From Boswellia sacra (Eukaryota > Streptophyta > Magnoliopsida > Sapindales > Burseraceae), in contig SNVD02002428.1 in assembly GCA_013180625.2 (NCBI GenBank), forward strand, positions 100,931 to 164,930: a DNA stretch of 64,000 nucleotides, in the 5' to 3' direction. Shown here piece after piece: positions 23,756 to 35,560 of the stretch. Position 1 is the first letter of the stretch. Each line of letters opens with the position of its first letter. Below the pieces are notes generated by a model. That model was not told the origin of the DNA, ran no database searches, and saw nothing but the letters and a program-made list of their open reading frames with translations. Both the position numbers and the translations under genes were made by a program.

Positions 23756-24420
23756 TCATACTTCAGTCACATTAGTTGGTCTCGGCCACTTCACCATAGC
23801 TTCCACTTTGTTTGGGTCCATATAAATTCCATCACCTGAAACAATGTGACCTAATAAGGATATCTGATTGAGCCAAAACTCACATTTTTTGAATTTGGCA
23901 TACAGTTTCTTCTCTCTCAATAACTGCAACACCCTTCTCAAATGCTCTTCGTGTTCTTCAGAATTCTTAGAATACTCCAAAATATCATCAATGAACACAA
24001 TGATGAATTTATCCAAGAATTCTTCCAAAACACGGTTCATAAGATCCATAAAAGCAGCTGGAGCATTCGTGAGTCCGAAAAACATCACCAAGAATTCATA
24101 GTGCCCATACCTCATTCGAAAGGCAGTATTGGAAATGTCTTCCTTTCAAATCTTTAACTGATGGTATCCGGATCGAAGATCAATCTTGGAAAACACACTT
24201 GCCCCATGCAACTGATTGAGTAGATCATCAATGCTTGGAAGTGGATACTTGTTCTTTATAGTCATCCGATGTAACTCACGATAATCAATGCACAATCTCA
24301 ATGTCCCATCTTTTTCTTCACAAACAGAACTGGTGCTCCCCAAGGAGAGACACTGGGACGGATGAAACCCTAATCTAGTAACCCTGTAACTGCTTCTTCA
24401 GTTCCTTGAGTTCTGTTGGT
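23756..24420 (-). pseudogene. Tekay reverse transcriptase
   Basis: [20 protein letters not shown] and [15 protein letters not shown] (24146-24343), then [20 protein letters not shown], the catalytic [11 protein letters not shown] and KFKKCEFWL (23756-24115). LHRMTIKN replaces LNKVTIKN, and a stop near 24146 separates the two blocks. Confidence 0.9.
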
Positions 24421-25133
24421 GACATCCAATATGGAACTTTGGATATAGGAGTAGTTCTAGATAAAAGATCGATAGTAAATTCAATCTCTCGATCGGGAGG
24501 GAGTCTGGGTAATTCTTCTGAAAATATATCTGTAAATTCATTCACTACTCAAATATTCTGAATACTCTTTTCTTCCTTTGATGTTTCCATAACACAAGCG
24601 AAGAAACCCATACATCCCTTCTGAAAGAACTTTTGAGCTTTTAAGGCTAAGACAAACAGTGGCAATGAAACTATATCTGCCCCAACAAAATTGCATTCCG
24701 ATCTGAGTGGAGCATGGAATACCACTTTCTTCTCAAAACACTTGACATCTGCATGATATTTAGATAACCAATCCATACCCAAAATCACATCAAAATCACG
24801 CATCTCTATTATGATTAGATTGGCCTCCAATTCCTAACTGTCTATTTTGATCGGGCAGGATTTCAGCTCTTCTCTAGCACACAATGCCGTCCCCGAAGGA
24901 GTAGAGACACATATCTCAACCTCCATAATTGAAGGTGTTACTTCCACTTTATGAGCAAAAGTACGAGACATAAATGAATCAGTGGCACCCGGGTCAAACA
25001 ATACGTGAGCATTGTGACCAAGAACAGAGATAATACCAGAAACAATTGATGGAGCTTCCCGTGTGCCAATGGTGGTGAGGGCATAGACTCTCCCTTGTGC
25101 TCGTGGTTCTCTACCCGAAGCATTTGAAGCATT
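24421..25133 (-). pseudogene. Tekay protease
   Basis: The minus strand near 24985-25025 reads VLFDPGATDSF where DSGATDSF is expected, so the Ser of the active-site triplet is Pro. Further on, FDVILGMDWLSKYHADVKC (24549-24830) is the conserved protease end. Frameshifts and stops are present. Confidence 0.82.
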
Positions 25134-26181
25134 CTAAACTCTACTAGGAGTAATTGGAGCTATACTAGCTTTAGAACATGAAGCAATAAAGTGTCCAGTT
25201 TTACCCATCGGAAGCACGCTCAGTCTTGAAATGACACGTGCCTTTATATGGTCTGTGGCATGTATCACATACAGGAAATTTTTTTCTACCCGTATTCTGC
25301 TTCTTCTTTCCCTTGCCTCTCTCGAACTGTTTATTATTGTTCCTCCATGGCTTCCTTGATTGAGAACCAAAACCTTCTTCTTTGGACTTGCTAGCTTCAA
25401 CCATTTCCTCATCTCTTGCTAATATCTGAGCCTTCCTCAGCACAGCACTATAGCTCTTCAATTCTAGAACTACCACATGCCTTTTGATTTCTGGTTTCAA
25501 ACCTCTCTCAAAGAACTTGGCTTTCTCCTCTTCTGTGCTGATGGGGTGTGGGGCAAATTTGGATAGAGCCTCAAACTTCCTTTCATATTCTGTGAGAGAC
25601 ATGGACCCCTGAGTCAACTGTACAAATTCAGCAATCTTCTCATTCTTCAATGATTGAGGGAAATACTTGTCATAAAATGACTCTTTGAACTAAGCCCAAG
25701 TAAACACTCCCTCTTCCCCGGTGTGAGCTCTCTTTGTCATTTCCCACCAATAATTTGCACTACCCTTTAGCATAAAAGTTGCGCATGTGAGCTGTTGTGT
25801 ATCTATACACCCTATAAGCTCGAATATTTTCACCATTTCACGAACCCATTCTTCTGCAACAAATGGATCTGTTGAGCCTATAAAAGATTGAGGGTTGAGT
25901 CTTCTAAACTGCTCCACAACTTGTATATTTTCAGAAGTGGTGGAACTAGGTTGTGCAGCCTCCAGTCTCACATCTGTCAAAATCTATGCTAACTCCTGGA
26001 CTGTAGTGTCCTGAGCCCGTGAGCTGATACTAGTTCCAGCCTGTCTCTTCAGTCTTCTATTTCTGACCAAAGCAGGTTCATCCAGCTCTGAAGTTCATCT
26101 CACTTTGGATGTGGAGCTAACTCTTTTCATTTCTTCCACGGTGGGGTTACCGGCTCTCTTGGGTCGTCTCGGTCGAGACAT
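25134..26181 (-). pseudogene. Tekay gag
   Basis: Start at 26181 (MSRPRRPKRAGNPTVEEMKR). The capsid part has FIGSTDPFVAEEWVREMVKI and GSANYWWEM (25690-25980), then LTQGSMSLTEYERKFEALSKF (25201-25650). The nucleocapsid end has CDTCHRPYKGTCHF and a zinc-knuckle remnant GKTGHFIASC. Several in-frame stops. Confidence 0.88.
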
Positions 26182-26396
26182 GATTATTTAACTATGATCA
26201 TCGGAATAGAATGAGGCACCATATAACAACAATAATATTAACAATAATAATAATTAGCAGTCCTCATTCATATACAACCATTTTAGAGATTTCAATATGG
26301 AAATCAAACAATTATTAATCTCATTTACTATAAGGGGCATGGACTCGGTTCCTTTGACTGCTTGCAACAAAAGTGTCTATAGAACCTTAAGCCTAT

Positions 26397-26408
26397 GCTC
26401 TGACACTA
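26397..26408 (-). promoter_or_regulatory. Degenerate primer binding site, initiator tRNA-Met
   Basis: The minus strand reads TAGTGTCAGAGC against the expected TGGTATCAGAGC, two changes, four bases from the 5' LTR. Confidence 0.7.
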
Positions 26409-26412
26409 CTAC

Positions 26413-29227
26413 TATCACAACCTATACTGTAAATACAGAGAGTAACATTTAATACAGTCATTTAAATGAGAACTCTGTATTTCCTTCAAAAGTTAATATG
26501 AGTATCATTCAAAACAGATTTCCTAATCACAACCATGCTATTTTTTATACATATAGGTACATTCAGAAATCAAAAGAATTACTATAGTATGGTAAGAATA
26601 AGCTAGATCAGCGGTCTGTGGTTGCTAAGGGAACTCTGTCAGCAATGCCAAAAGTCCTCCTCCATATCCCAGTCTATTGGTCACCTGAGGCACAAAATAA
26701 CTATAGTGAGTAAAAACTTTGTAAGTAGGCTAAGAAGATATACAACATGATACAACAACTGTAAAATTCAATCCGCAGTATGAAGACTGTTCATTTCCTT
26801 GTACACAAGCCTGAGTCGACTTATTAAAGGAGAAATGACTCAGAATTTGCTTCGATTACAATTGCGCTCTTGTGCCAATTCTCTATCTAGATCTCTGTAG
26901 GTCGATTTAATCTCATGTAAGTGAGTTCACATTCCTCCCTTTGGTACATTCTCATGTACAATCAAAATCACATAATAAGGAAACTTCCACAGCATTCGTA
27001 CAGTCACTTAGGGAAAAAGGCTCTCTTATCAAGGTAGGACCTTTCAGTGCACAGTCAGTTTCCATATGTAGACAAATCACTTAGCCACCCATTGGCGGCA
27101 TCCGTAGGCAAGGCATCGTCGCAGTGAGTATTTATCACATTCTTACATTTCATGAATCCGTCATCACCCAAAGGTGACAGTCATATAACCCTGCTGGACT
27201 TTATCCTACCATATGGAACAGTACAGATACATTCAGGTGCCTACCCTTGTAATTGCTCGAGGCTAGTTTGACAATCTGGGTGATGCTCGACCTATGCTAC
27301 CGAATCTCGTATAGAGAAACACATGGTCCAGACCTCCCCTCAAGCTATGGGAGTACGGTACAGTATAAATACATTCAGATGCCTACACTTGAGATAGCTC
27401 GAGGCTAGTCTGACAATCCGGGTGATACCAGGCCCATTCTACTGAATCTTGTATCGAGAAACACATGGTCTAAACCTCCCCTCAAGCTATGAAAGCTAAG
27501 CTTCCTAGGCCTTGGCATGCCAATCACGTTTCACAATTCATCACCGGTCACAGTATTTCATATTTAAACATCAGGATACTAACAATTAACAGTGTTAAAT
27601 CCATAATATTACATACAATATAACATAATTTATTGTGGCCTCATCTTAGTTAGCTTAGTTACCTTGTACAACTTCTTTTTGATGCTTGTGATTGACTTAG
27701 AAACAAAAGAAAAATCTCTTTTTAGGTCATCATACACCTTGTAAAACATTTTCCCTTTTTGGCTCTATTTCTTTACACACTCTGTTAAACAATTTACAAC
27801 AACAATTGTCTACTTCCTAAAATTCACACAATTGGGTAGGCATTTATTACACTCATATATCTTGTCTCCTTAAAATATTCTTAGAGCCAATTAGGGCCAT
27901 TTGCTCACTCAAAATAGCCAAATTCACTAACTTAACGATTCTGCCATTGCAAACATTTCACTGAATAGTATAGACTTAAAAATTTGTAGGAATTTTAATC
28001 TTGCTTAAATGGCTACAAAAACTTATAGACTGGTATATAACACATACATATACCTTTATACCAGAAATCATGGCTTTTTAAAGTGTTTAGCGTATTCAAA
28101 TCCAATTATTTTTGATTGCTGTATCAAAACAGTGCAATTGGAGCAATTATGTGTTTTCGCTCGACACTCGATAGTCTTGTACTTGACACTCGATGCTCGA
28201 CAACGTGTCACTCCATCAAGTGCTCGATGCTTGACATTTACCCGTCGAGTCCCCTAGATACTAGAAAATTTAGTGTCGAGTTGGACTCGACATTCGACAA
28301 TATCATGTCGAGTCCCCTCGACACTCAACAATATCAAGTCGAGTCCCTCGACGCTCAAAAATCTCGCATTGAGTCCTACTCGACACTAGACAGTTGATCA
28401 CTCGACGCTCGACAACACCTTACCTGACCACTCGACATTTGACAACACCTATGTGTTTTGTCGAGCACACTGCCGGTAGTCATATTTGAAACCCAATTTT
28501 CCCTTACTCTGCTTCTAAAACAGGGGAGACTTGCACATCCCATACCAGAAGCTCAAAAATTCATCATAAATCACACACTTCGAATTTTTGAGGGATTCCA
28601 ATTTCTATAAACTCCTGGACATGTCTATTTTCATCCATAAAATTTTCAGAACAAAAAAACATCCCCCTGATTTATGGGAATTTTCGGAACATGCACTGCT
28701 CAGTGCACACTAAAATTTTAGGATTTAACCAAACTCTCATTTATAGCTTGGTATCCTCATCCCTTACTTAGATACATTCAAATCTCATTCGAATTCATAT
28801 TTCCACACAAATTTTTAGCAATACAAACAACAATTCTCATACTCACATCACAAACCAAAAGAATTCTTGCAAACACATACACAACAAAACAAGAATTCTA
28901 AAGCAGAGAGGAGTTCTTACCACTTCCTTCCTTTCTTCTCCTTCCCTTCCTTGAGTTCTTGGTAAATTTTTGTGTGGATAGTTTAGAGAGAGTGAAGAGC
29001 TAGAAACGTGAGCTTAGAGAGCAAAGATGGAAAGAAGTTTAGAATTCTTCCTATTTTATATATAAACATAAAGTAAATTTCCATTTAGTACTCTCTCTCC
29101 CTTTCTCGTTGCCATTAAGCCCATCATCTCTCATCTATTACAGTACAATTCCAATGCATCATCAATACAATAATACATATTATTACACATATAACCACAA
29201 TACATGGTATAATATACATTGCAAAAC
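26413..29227 (-). repeat. 5' LTR of Tekay element
   Basis: Uninterrupted copy of the LTR that is split on the left side. The inner end reads TATCACAACC (TG changed to TA). The outer end stops at TTGCAAAAC, about a dozen bases short of the left copy. It carries the same 142-bp duplication (27262/27404) and the TCGA array. Confidence 0.9.
28161..28464. repeat. TCGA-rich short-motif array in Tekay 5' LTR
   Basis: Same type of array as 18743-19002, with a different arrangement. One extra GTCGAGTCCC-type unit around 28305-28350 and several CG to TG/CA changes suggest cytosine-methylation decay. Confidence 0.85.
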
Positions 29228-30040
29228 GTTATAAATAGTTATTTATGAAACTATAAATCCTAAAAATATAACCATCATTAAAACCGGCATCCAATAAATA
29301 TTTTACTTCAACTTGTTCTTTAACATGTATAATAAAAAAACATGTATTTTAGTTGATCAATTTGTTATATAGAATTATAATTTTAATAATGTTAGACGTA
29401 GTACAATATATTCCACGTGCAAGATTTAATTATATAACCTTCCAAATCTAGAGATGGATATCTGTTCTTCTTTATTATTTTCAATTTGTTATTGAGACAG
29501 ATATACAGAGAAAAGTGAAATTTGTAATTTCATAATCTTCTTCTAGATTTCATAAGGTGTATGTGCAAATTAAGGACGGCCAAATTTAAAATAGAGTTGA
29601 GTTCACGCTTGATTCAAAATAATTAATTACAGCCTGACTTGAAGTAATATTTGGAAGAAGATTCCTTCCATTACACCTTCCATGCTATTCTATAAGACAA
29701 AAACAAACCGAACATGAATGGAAGCTTTATCATAATTATATTAATGTATATGAAAAATAACCAGCTAAATTAGAGAAAATATAGGGCTATTTTGGAATGA
29801 AAATTAAGTAGCATGTGTTCGTAATGTGGTTGCTTGTAGGTGTTATCCATGTATTTTTTCTTTTCTCTTTAAACATGTTAATAAAGTTTGATCATGATAT
29901 CGTTTAAATCTATTTTTTTAAGCTACATTTATTAATATAGTTAAACAGGTCACGTGCAATATATTAAATAATTATGATATAACTCCACTTTAATTACGAC
30001 ATCAACCCATGTGGCCTCCACATGTAGTTACTATTCGGGG
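29228..30040. other. AT-rich intergenic DNA upstream of peptide gene copy 2
   Basis: No coding region or recognised repeat. The last 60 bases (TTAATTACGAC ... ACTATTCGGGGCC) are similar to the promoter region of the first copy around 8450-8485. Confidence 0.6.
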
Positions 30041-30042
30041 CC

Positions 30043-30052
30043 TATATAAATA
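30043..30052 (+). promoter_or_regulatory. TATA box of small peptide gene (copy 2)
   Basis: TATATAAATA, 81 bases before the ATG at 30133. The context ACTATTCGGGGCC is shared with copy 1. Confidence 0.6.
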
Positions 30053-30132
30053 GCTAGATATGTTATTGTTTTCCAATATAAATCAATTTGAGAGAAAAAT
30101 AAACATACACAGAGAGAGGGAGAGCTTCTGAT

Positions 30133-30700
30133 ATGGCCAGAAATTGTAGCATGAAACTTCAACGGGCAACCATGATATTACTCGCACTTGTCTTCACTAT
30201 GGCAGTTGTGCAAGCCGGATTGCCAGATTCTCACCAATTGCGGTATAAGTTGCAGTCTGAGCGGAGACGCTGAGTCTATTGCATCTTGCAATCGCAAATG
30301 TGTGCTAAATTGTTTCTCCGCTTATGGTCGAGCACCTCCTCCTTCGCTTTGACTCTGGGCATGAATATATATATCGTAAATTCTTTTACATCTTCATTAA
30401 TTCTTCTTAATTAAAATTTGCCTATATTAGCTAATTAATTAATTACCTCAATTTCCAATTGTGTTTGCAAATTCCAAAGACATTAACGAAAGTATTGCGT
30501 TGTTGCTTCAAAGGTCAAGATTTTCTGTAGCGTTTATGTATCTCTGGTCTTCCAAGCTGAATAATAAAAACTGGGCGTCTCGTATGCACTGTTCCTTTAC
30601 GGATTGAATAATATCAGTTACTTTCGTGGGCTTGACCAGTTGTATTTTTACTGTTTTCTCCTTTTAACAATGAATTGAACAACTGGTACTTATCTACAGC
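30133..30700 (+). pseudogene. Small secreted Cys-rich peptide gene, copy 2, frameshifted
   Basis: ATG follows the same GAGAGCTTCTGAT leader as copy 1. The first 30 codons encode a classic signal peptide (MILLALVFTMAVVQAG). The frame then drifts into basic residues and stops at 30271-30273. One base out of phase, from 30239 to the TGA at 30350-30352, lies a cysteine-rich stretch with the pattern C-x3-C-x11-C-x3-C-x3-C, as expected for a secreted defence-type peptide (thionin-like or similar). One indel separates the two parts. The 3' region (30471-30700) is similar to that of copy 1, but the acceptor AG is replaced by AA at 30469-30470. Given two independent defects in the pair, I call it a pseudogene. 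Confidence 0.65.
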
Positions 30701-30719
30701 AGCTCATGTTTTGCCTCTT

Positions 30720-32384
30720 TTCACTATTATTTTTTCCCTCTCCCTTCCACTCCCTCACACAAATAACAAATGACACAAAAATTAACGTGATTTGGCTTAA
30801 GCTATAAGTCAATAGTTAAAAGAAAAAAATCCACTAACCTTATAATACAATGTTTATTTGTTTTGAGTATCATTTTGTCTTTGCAAAAATAATTCAAAAG
30901 GGTACAATAAGTTGCACAGAACTAGAAGAGAGTCGTAAGAGATACCTTGCCCAATACATAATTAAGTATATATTTTATGCGTGTAACTGAAAACAAGAAA
31001 ATTAAGAATACAACAATTAATATTGTTTAGATTAGATTATATAAATTTAAGCCAAACTAGTTTTTTGATTTATTATTTTTTAAGTTAATAATTTGTTTTA
31101 CCAATAAATTTCTGTTATTCCACTGATAACCAAACATATAATCCAATACTCTACACTGCGATATTTATGTATATTTATATATATGGGCTTTCAGAATTTA
31201 ATTCCCAACAGAACACACGCCAACATAAAAGATATTTGGATAGAGTAGGTTATATGCAAGATATAATATAGGTATTCTCAATCATAATATGAGCAGAGCT
31301 TTTTAACATTATAAATATGAAAATATGTTAGATGTTGAAAGGAAAATTTATTTTCTAAATTTGCAATCTATGGAAGCAAGTTTGTTATTAATATTAATTA
31401 AACAGGAACATATTGTACATAATAGTTTGATTTTCTCTTTGATAATTTGTATTTTATTAAGTCAGACATTAATTATCTCTACTACTTTGGGCATATTTGT
31501 AGTCTTCAAATTAGCAAACTATTGTTTAACAACAAAGACCATTGGGTAAAGTATGCACCCAATTCAAAATCTTGTTAGTTGATTTATCTCCGTCAATAAG
31601 ATAAATCGGAGCAATACAATTGCATTTTTGTCAATAACCAATGAATAATAACTTAACATGGTGCTTATAATACAAGACACGTTGATTGAAATATTTATGA
31701 AAATAGTAAAGTAATACATCTTATCTTATATTTTGTATATTAAAAAAAGAGTGGGGCTATATTGACCTCTAAATACACTCTATACTTCCCATTTCTCACA
31801 CAACTAAAATTTTAAAACTTAAATTCTGCTCTTTACAACCCTATAAACAAAAATAATTTCTAAAAATTAACGCCTAGTTAAACACAAATTGAGTATTATT
31901 TAGCGGCTTCTCTTTGCTTAGACTAAAATTTCTCCTGAATAAAAATCTACGTACGAGAAATTGAAGGAGATTCCATGTCAACTTCTATAAGTTATATCAT
32001 GCTCCCTTCTCCAAAGAAAATCTGCATGGTAGTGTCATCCTTACTTTGTTAATAAACCCAAATTTCTATCTATAAAAATTCCTTTTTTTTTTTCTTCCTT
32101 TAAGAATTCTGTCTTTGCAAAGCAAAATAATAGAGATATTGCATACGGGGAAAGGAGATTACATGTCAATTATAATGAGTATTGATACTTGCTTTATTCA
32201 CAAACACAAATTATAATTTGTATTAATCAGCGAGAAGCAGATGATCTAGCGGGGTTTTTTCTCACACAGATATATTTGTGCTTGTTATATTCTGAAAGGT
32301 TGTCAATAGCCATAGCAAGTTTCATTACTTTTCTTCCATAAATGTCATCCTCTTACTCCAATAGGTATTTAAGCTACAAGGAAG
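30720..32384. other. AT-rich intergenic DNA, nothing recognised
   Basis: Low-complexity AT-rich sequence. The 74-codon frame at 31325-31549 has no recognisable domain and sits in AT-rich background, so I do not call it. Confidence 0.6.
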
Positions 32385-32600
32385 AATACTTTAGATGGCC
32401 TGCAAGATGAACTAGCCAGGGATTCTATCGCAATCAAACTAGGAATGAGAAAGATTAGGTTATTGGAATAGGAATGGATATACAAAAAATGATATATTTA
32501 CAAAATCATAATATTTTATTACTTTTATTTTGATAGAAAAATCTTGTTTTATTATGTCCTTATTTGTAATTTAATTCACGGATGATTTAGGAGGCTTGTT
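32385..32600 (+). repeat. Diverged copy of the segment at 40-275
   Basis: Order and spacing of the anchors match those listed for 40-275, with no other copy seen in the window. Flanking sequence (32601-33040) is AT-rich and unrecognised. Confidence 0.4.
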
Positions 32601-33044
32601 TTTTTTGGGTTTGAAATTTCAATGAGTTTGAATTAAACTAAAGTCTCAATAGATTTAAATATATAAATATGAATGATATGTTTGTTTTTCTAATTTGAAC
32701 ATCTAAATTAAAATGTCTGAAATTAATATTTTTAAGTTTATATATTTATTGTTTCGTGTTGTTTTCAATTTTTGTCATATTAATAATATTTGTAAATTAA
32801 TATTTTGAAATCATTAACATTGAATTATTTAAATATTTATTATTTTAAATATTTTATTTTATACTTTAAATTATTTTTCCTAAATTAATAAAGTAATAAT
32901 TTATAGTTTTTTTCTTAATAATGTTAAAATTTTATATCAAGAATTAGAGTGAGATACAAAGAGATGCCTCTTTTCCTTTCAAGGCTAACTTACAAATCAT
33001 CCAAAACAATTAATTTCCGAAAAAAGAAAACAAGGACGAAATCC

Positions 33045-34125
33045 ATGGAAATGATCAGTAGAATTGGTAACAAGGAAGTAGCCAAGTATCATGGTGAAGT
33101 TCCTTGAAAATCTCTGAAGGAGGGGTGTCCCACCATTGAAAATTGGATGAAGTTAGTCCTAGATTGGCCAGATTATTGGCAATAACATTTCCTTATTCGA
33201 AAGATGTGTGAGATGTGAATCTGCATTTGAGCCATTTGCTGTTGATAAAGCTACTAATAGGTGTTTGATTGCCATGGAGGTATGAAGTCTTTTTTGAAGA
33301 GAGAGCCGATAATTGCCTCTGAGTCATTCTCAAGCCAAACTTGCTTGCAATTACGTGTATAAGCACAATCAATGGCTAAAAAACCTGCGTAGAGCTCAAC
33401 ATAGAAAGAGTTATAAGAACCCAGAGAAGCTAAGGACCCTAAAAATGCCTACAGAGGACAAAGGGCTTCGATTTCCTTGGATAGGCCATCTATATTGATC
33501 TTAATCCATTGGGTTGGAGGAGTGCGCCAAACAACCTCTTTAATCTTTGGGGCCTTTTCAACTTTTGGATGAACACGAAGGTTACGAAGAATTTCCAATT
33601 CATATCCTAGCTTTGTAGTTCCTGGACTCATTCCATTGAGGATTCTTAAAAAGGAGTGGCAATCATTTTGGATGGTTTGGATGTTAGGGTTTTTATTCTC
33701 AAACCTAAGATGATTGCGAGTTTTCCATATTAAGTAAAAATTCTAAGAGTTGAGCGAGCTATAGATTGTAGATTCGTGAGTAGAAGGATTTGTCAAAAGA
33801 TCATCAATGAAGCTAGTTCTTATTGGATTAGAATGACAGATAGTTGCAATAAGGTAGTCCCAAAGTTTATGAGCAAAAGAGCATTCAACCAAAAAGTGAC
33901 TGCCTGATTCTTGACAGCAAAAGTTGTAACATAACATGCAAACTGAAGCAGTATGGATGCCACAACGTTGTAAATTGTCATCAGTAGGCTGTCTATTCAA
34001 GAATAATCTCCAAGCCATTTTGGAAAGTTTTGGAGGAATATGACTGCCCCAAATAAGATTTCCTCATTGCTCTTTAGTATGCTGAATTCTAAGAGGGCCA
34101 TAACAGGCAATCATGGAGAGATCAC
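33045..34125 (-). mobile_element. LINE (non-LTR) 3' fragment: zf-RVT and RNase H
   Basis: On the minus strand 33743-34018 encodes MAWRLFLNRQPTDDNLQRCG followed by CMLC...HFLVECSFAHKLWDYL, the zinc-binding domain at the end of plant LINE reverse transcriptases. Downstream, QWIKINIDG (33449-33631) opens a plant-type RNase H (RVT_3) domain that continues in another frame with VWLENDSEAIIGSL (about 33290-33345) and NVIANNLANLGL (about 33150-33190). Frames are shifted several times. The upstream RT is absent because Athila element 2 starts at 34126. Confidence 0.8.
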
Positions 34126-35519
34126 TGACACATCCGAAAAAGGATTGCCTCCCATGTATAGCAGTGTCGAAGTAATAAACCCGGTGAGTCCGGAGTCGAT
34201 CCACGAGGAAGGGGATTTTAGCGCTACAAACTATAAGTAAGCAAATATGATGTGGATGATTCAAAGGGATGGCAAGATAATATCAACAAATATAAGTAAA
34301 GAACAAGTTCTTAAACAATAAATGAGAATAATACAAGAGAAATTCACACAATAATAATAAGAGTTAAGGTTAGGGGATCCGTCTTTGATATTTCAAATAA
34401 GGATAAACAACCCGTTTTTGTGATATGAATTATATTTGCTTCGTTACCAATATTTATACCACTTATTGTAAATGGGTTCAAGCATCCAATGTGCTATGTC
34501 TATAACAAATCAAGGTTCCTAACTAGATTCGTGTCGGTAAGAAAGAACCATACGACATCTAGAAAGGATCCAAGCATTTGATGTGCCAAGGATTGTCTAC
34601 AATGGATCAAGACCTCCACTTTACGAATGGTGTCAAGATTGATTAAGAAAATAAGTATAAATCATATAAACAACATAAGATTATGATTATTAAGCACATA
34701 TTAAGGGTTAGAGAATCCTTACTCCCATATCAAGGGTTTCAACCTTTCACCTTAGCAAGAGAGAAATTAGAAAGACATTATAAGAGAAAGAACACAAAAT
34801 GCAAGAAAAACAAAATTCATTAATAACATTAAAACAAGAGAGAAACACAATACAAGATCCCAGCAAAGGCCAAGATGATCCAGCCAAGGCCAAGATATTT
34901 TAGCCATGGCCAAGATGCCCTAATGGGTCACAAGGCACCTCTATTTATAGATACATTGAGGAGCAAACTTGTCAAATTACAAAGGAATAGTTGTCAAATG
35001 TTAGGTGAACTAACTTTGACCATTGGAATCATTAGGTGCACCACTTTGACCACCGATTTTGACATTGAAATATTGAGCATTTTAATCACATGTCTTCATA
35101 AAAGTTGTAGATATTTCTTTCAGCTTTCTATAACATATTGATTTGCACAATTTGGATACGTATTTTGAGAGATACAGTCCAAATACTGAGGCCTGGTCAA
35201 GCTGGGCCGAGACTGTAGATGGGTTTACTTTCAGCCCAATTTTGGTCCACTAAGAGCCCGAATTTGATGATATTTGAGAAATGCAATCTTGTACATAATT
35301 GAATCAGCTTTCCAAAACATTAAGATTTGCACCATTCTGATCTACAAATAGAAAGTTATGCTCATTTTACTGAACCTACATCAAAACCGAAATTAAGAGA
35401 AAGTTAATTCAAAGGATGTAAAGACTACAAATATGATTAAGTTGAGGAATTTAATGACACTATTAATGCAATATGATGAATTAAGCTCTCATTAAGCATA
35501 CATATTTAAGTGTTTATCA
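34126..35519 (-). repeat. 3' LTR of Athila element 2
   Basis: TGACACATCC...GTTTATCA, 1394 bp, similar throughout to the other Athila LTRs. One terminal substitution (GTTCATCA to GTTTATCA). Confidence 0.92.
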
Positions 35520-35560
35520 CACCCCCCAACTAGCTTATTGCTAGTCCCTAGCAATTAAAG
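35520..35560 (-). promoter_or_regulatory. Polypurine tract and adjacent hairpin, element 2
   Basis: The minus strand reads AGTTGGGGGGTG up to the LTR, the plus-strand primer. Just upstream of it in the element (35538-35554) is a perfect 7-bp inverted repeat TTGCTAG-TCC-CTAGCAA. Both are conserved in element 3. Confidence 0.8.

Larger units (their letters stand above)
10170..29227 (-). mobile_element. Ty3 chromovirus, Tekay/Del lineage, with two nested insertions
   Basis: LTRs of about 2.8 kb enclose gag, protease, RT, RNase H, integrase and chromodomain in the order of a minus-strand Tekay element. The 5' LTR is on the right (26413-29227). The 3' LTR is on the left and is split by Athila element 1 at 11529/18331. 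A solo SIRE LTR (19902-21738) interrupts the chromodomain. Removing the two insertions restores colinearity. The outer right end lacks about a dozen terminal bases compared with the left LTR, and no TSD is recognisable (left flank CATAA). Many stops and frameshifts make it inactive. Confidence 0.9.

Noticed and set aside
31325..31549. 74-codon frame rich in Leu and Ile
   Set aside because: AT-rich background produces such hydrophobic frames; no homology or context.
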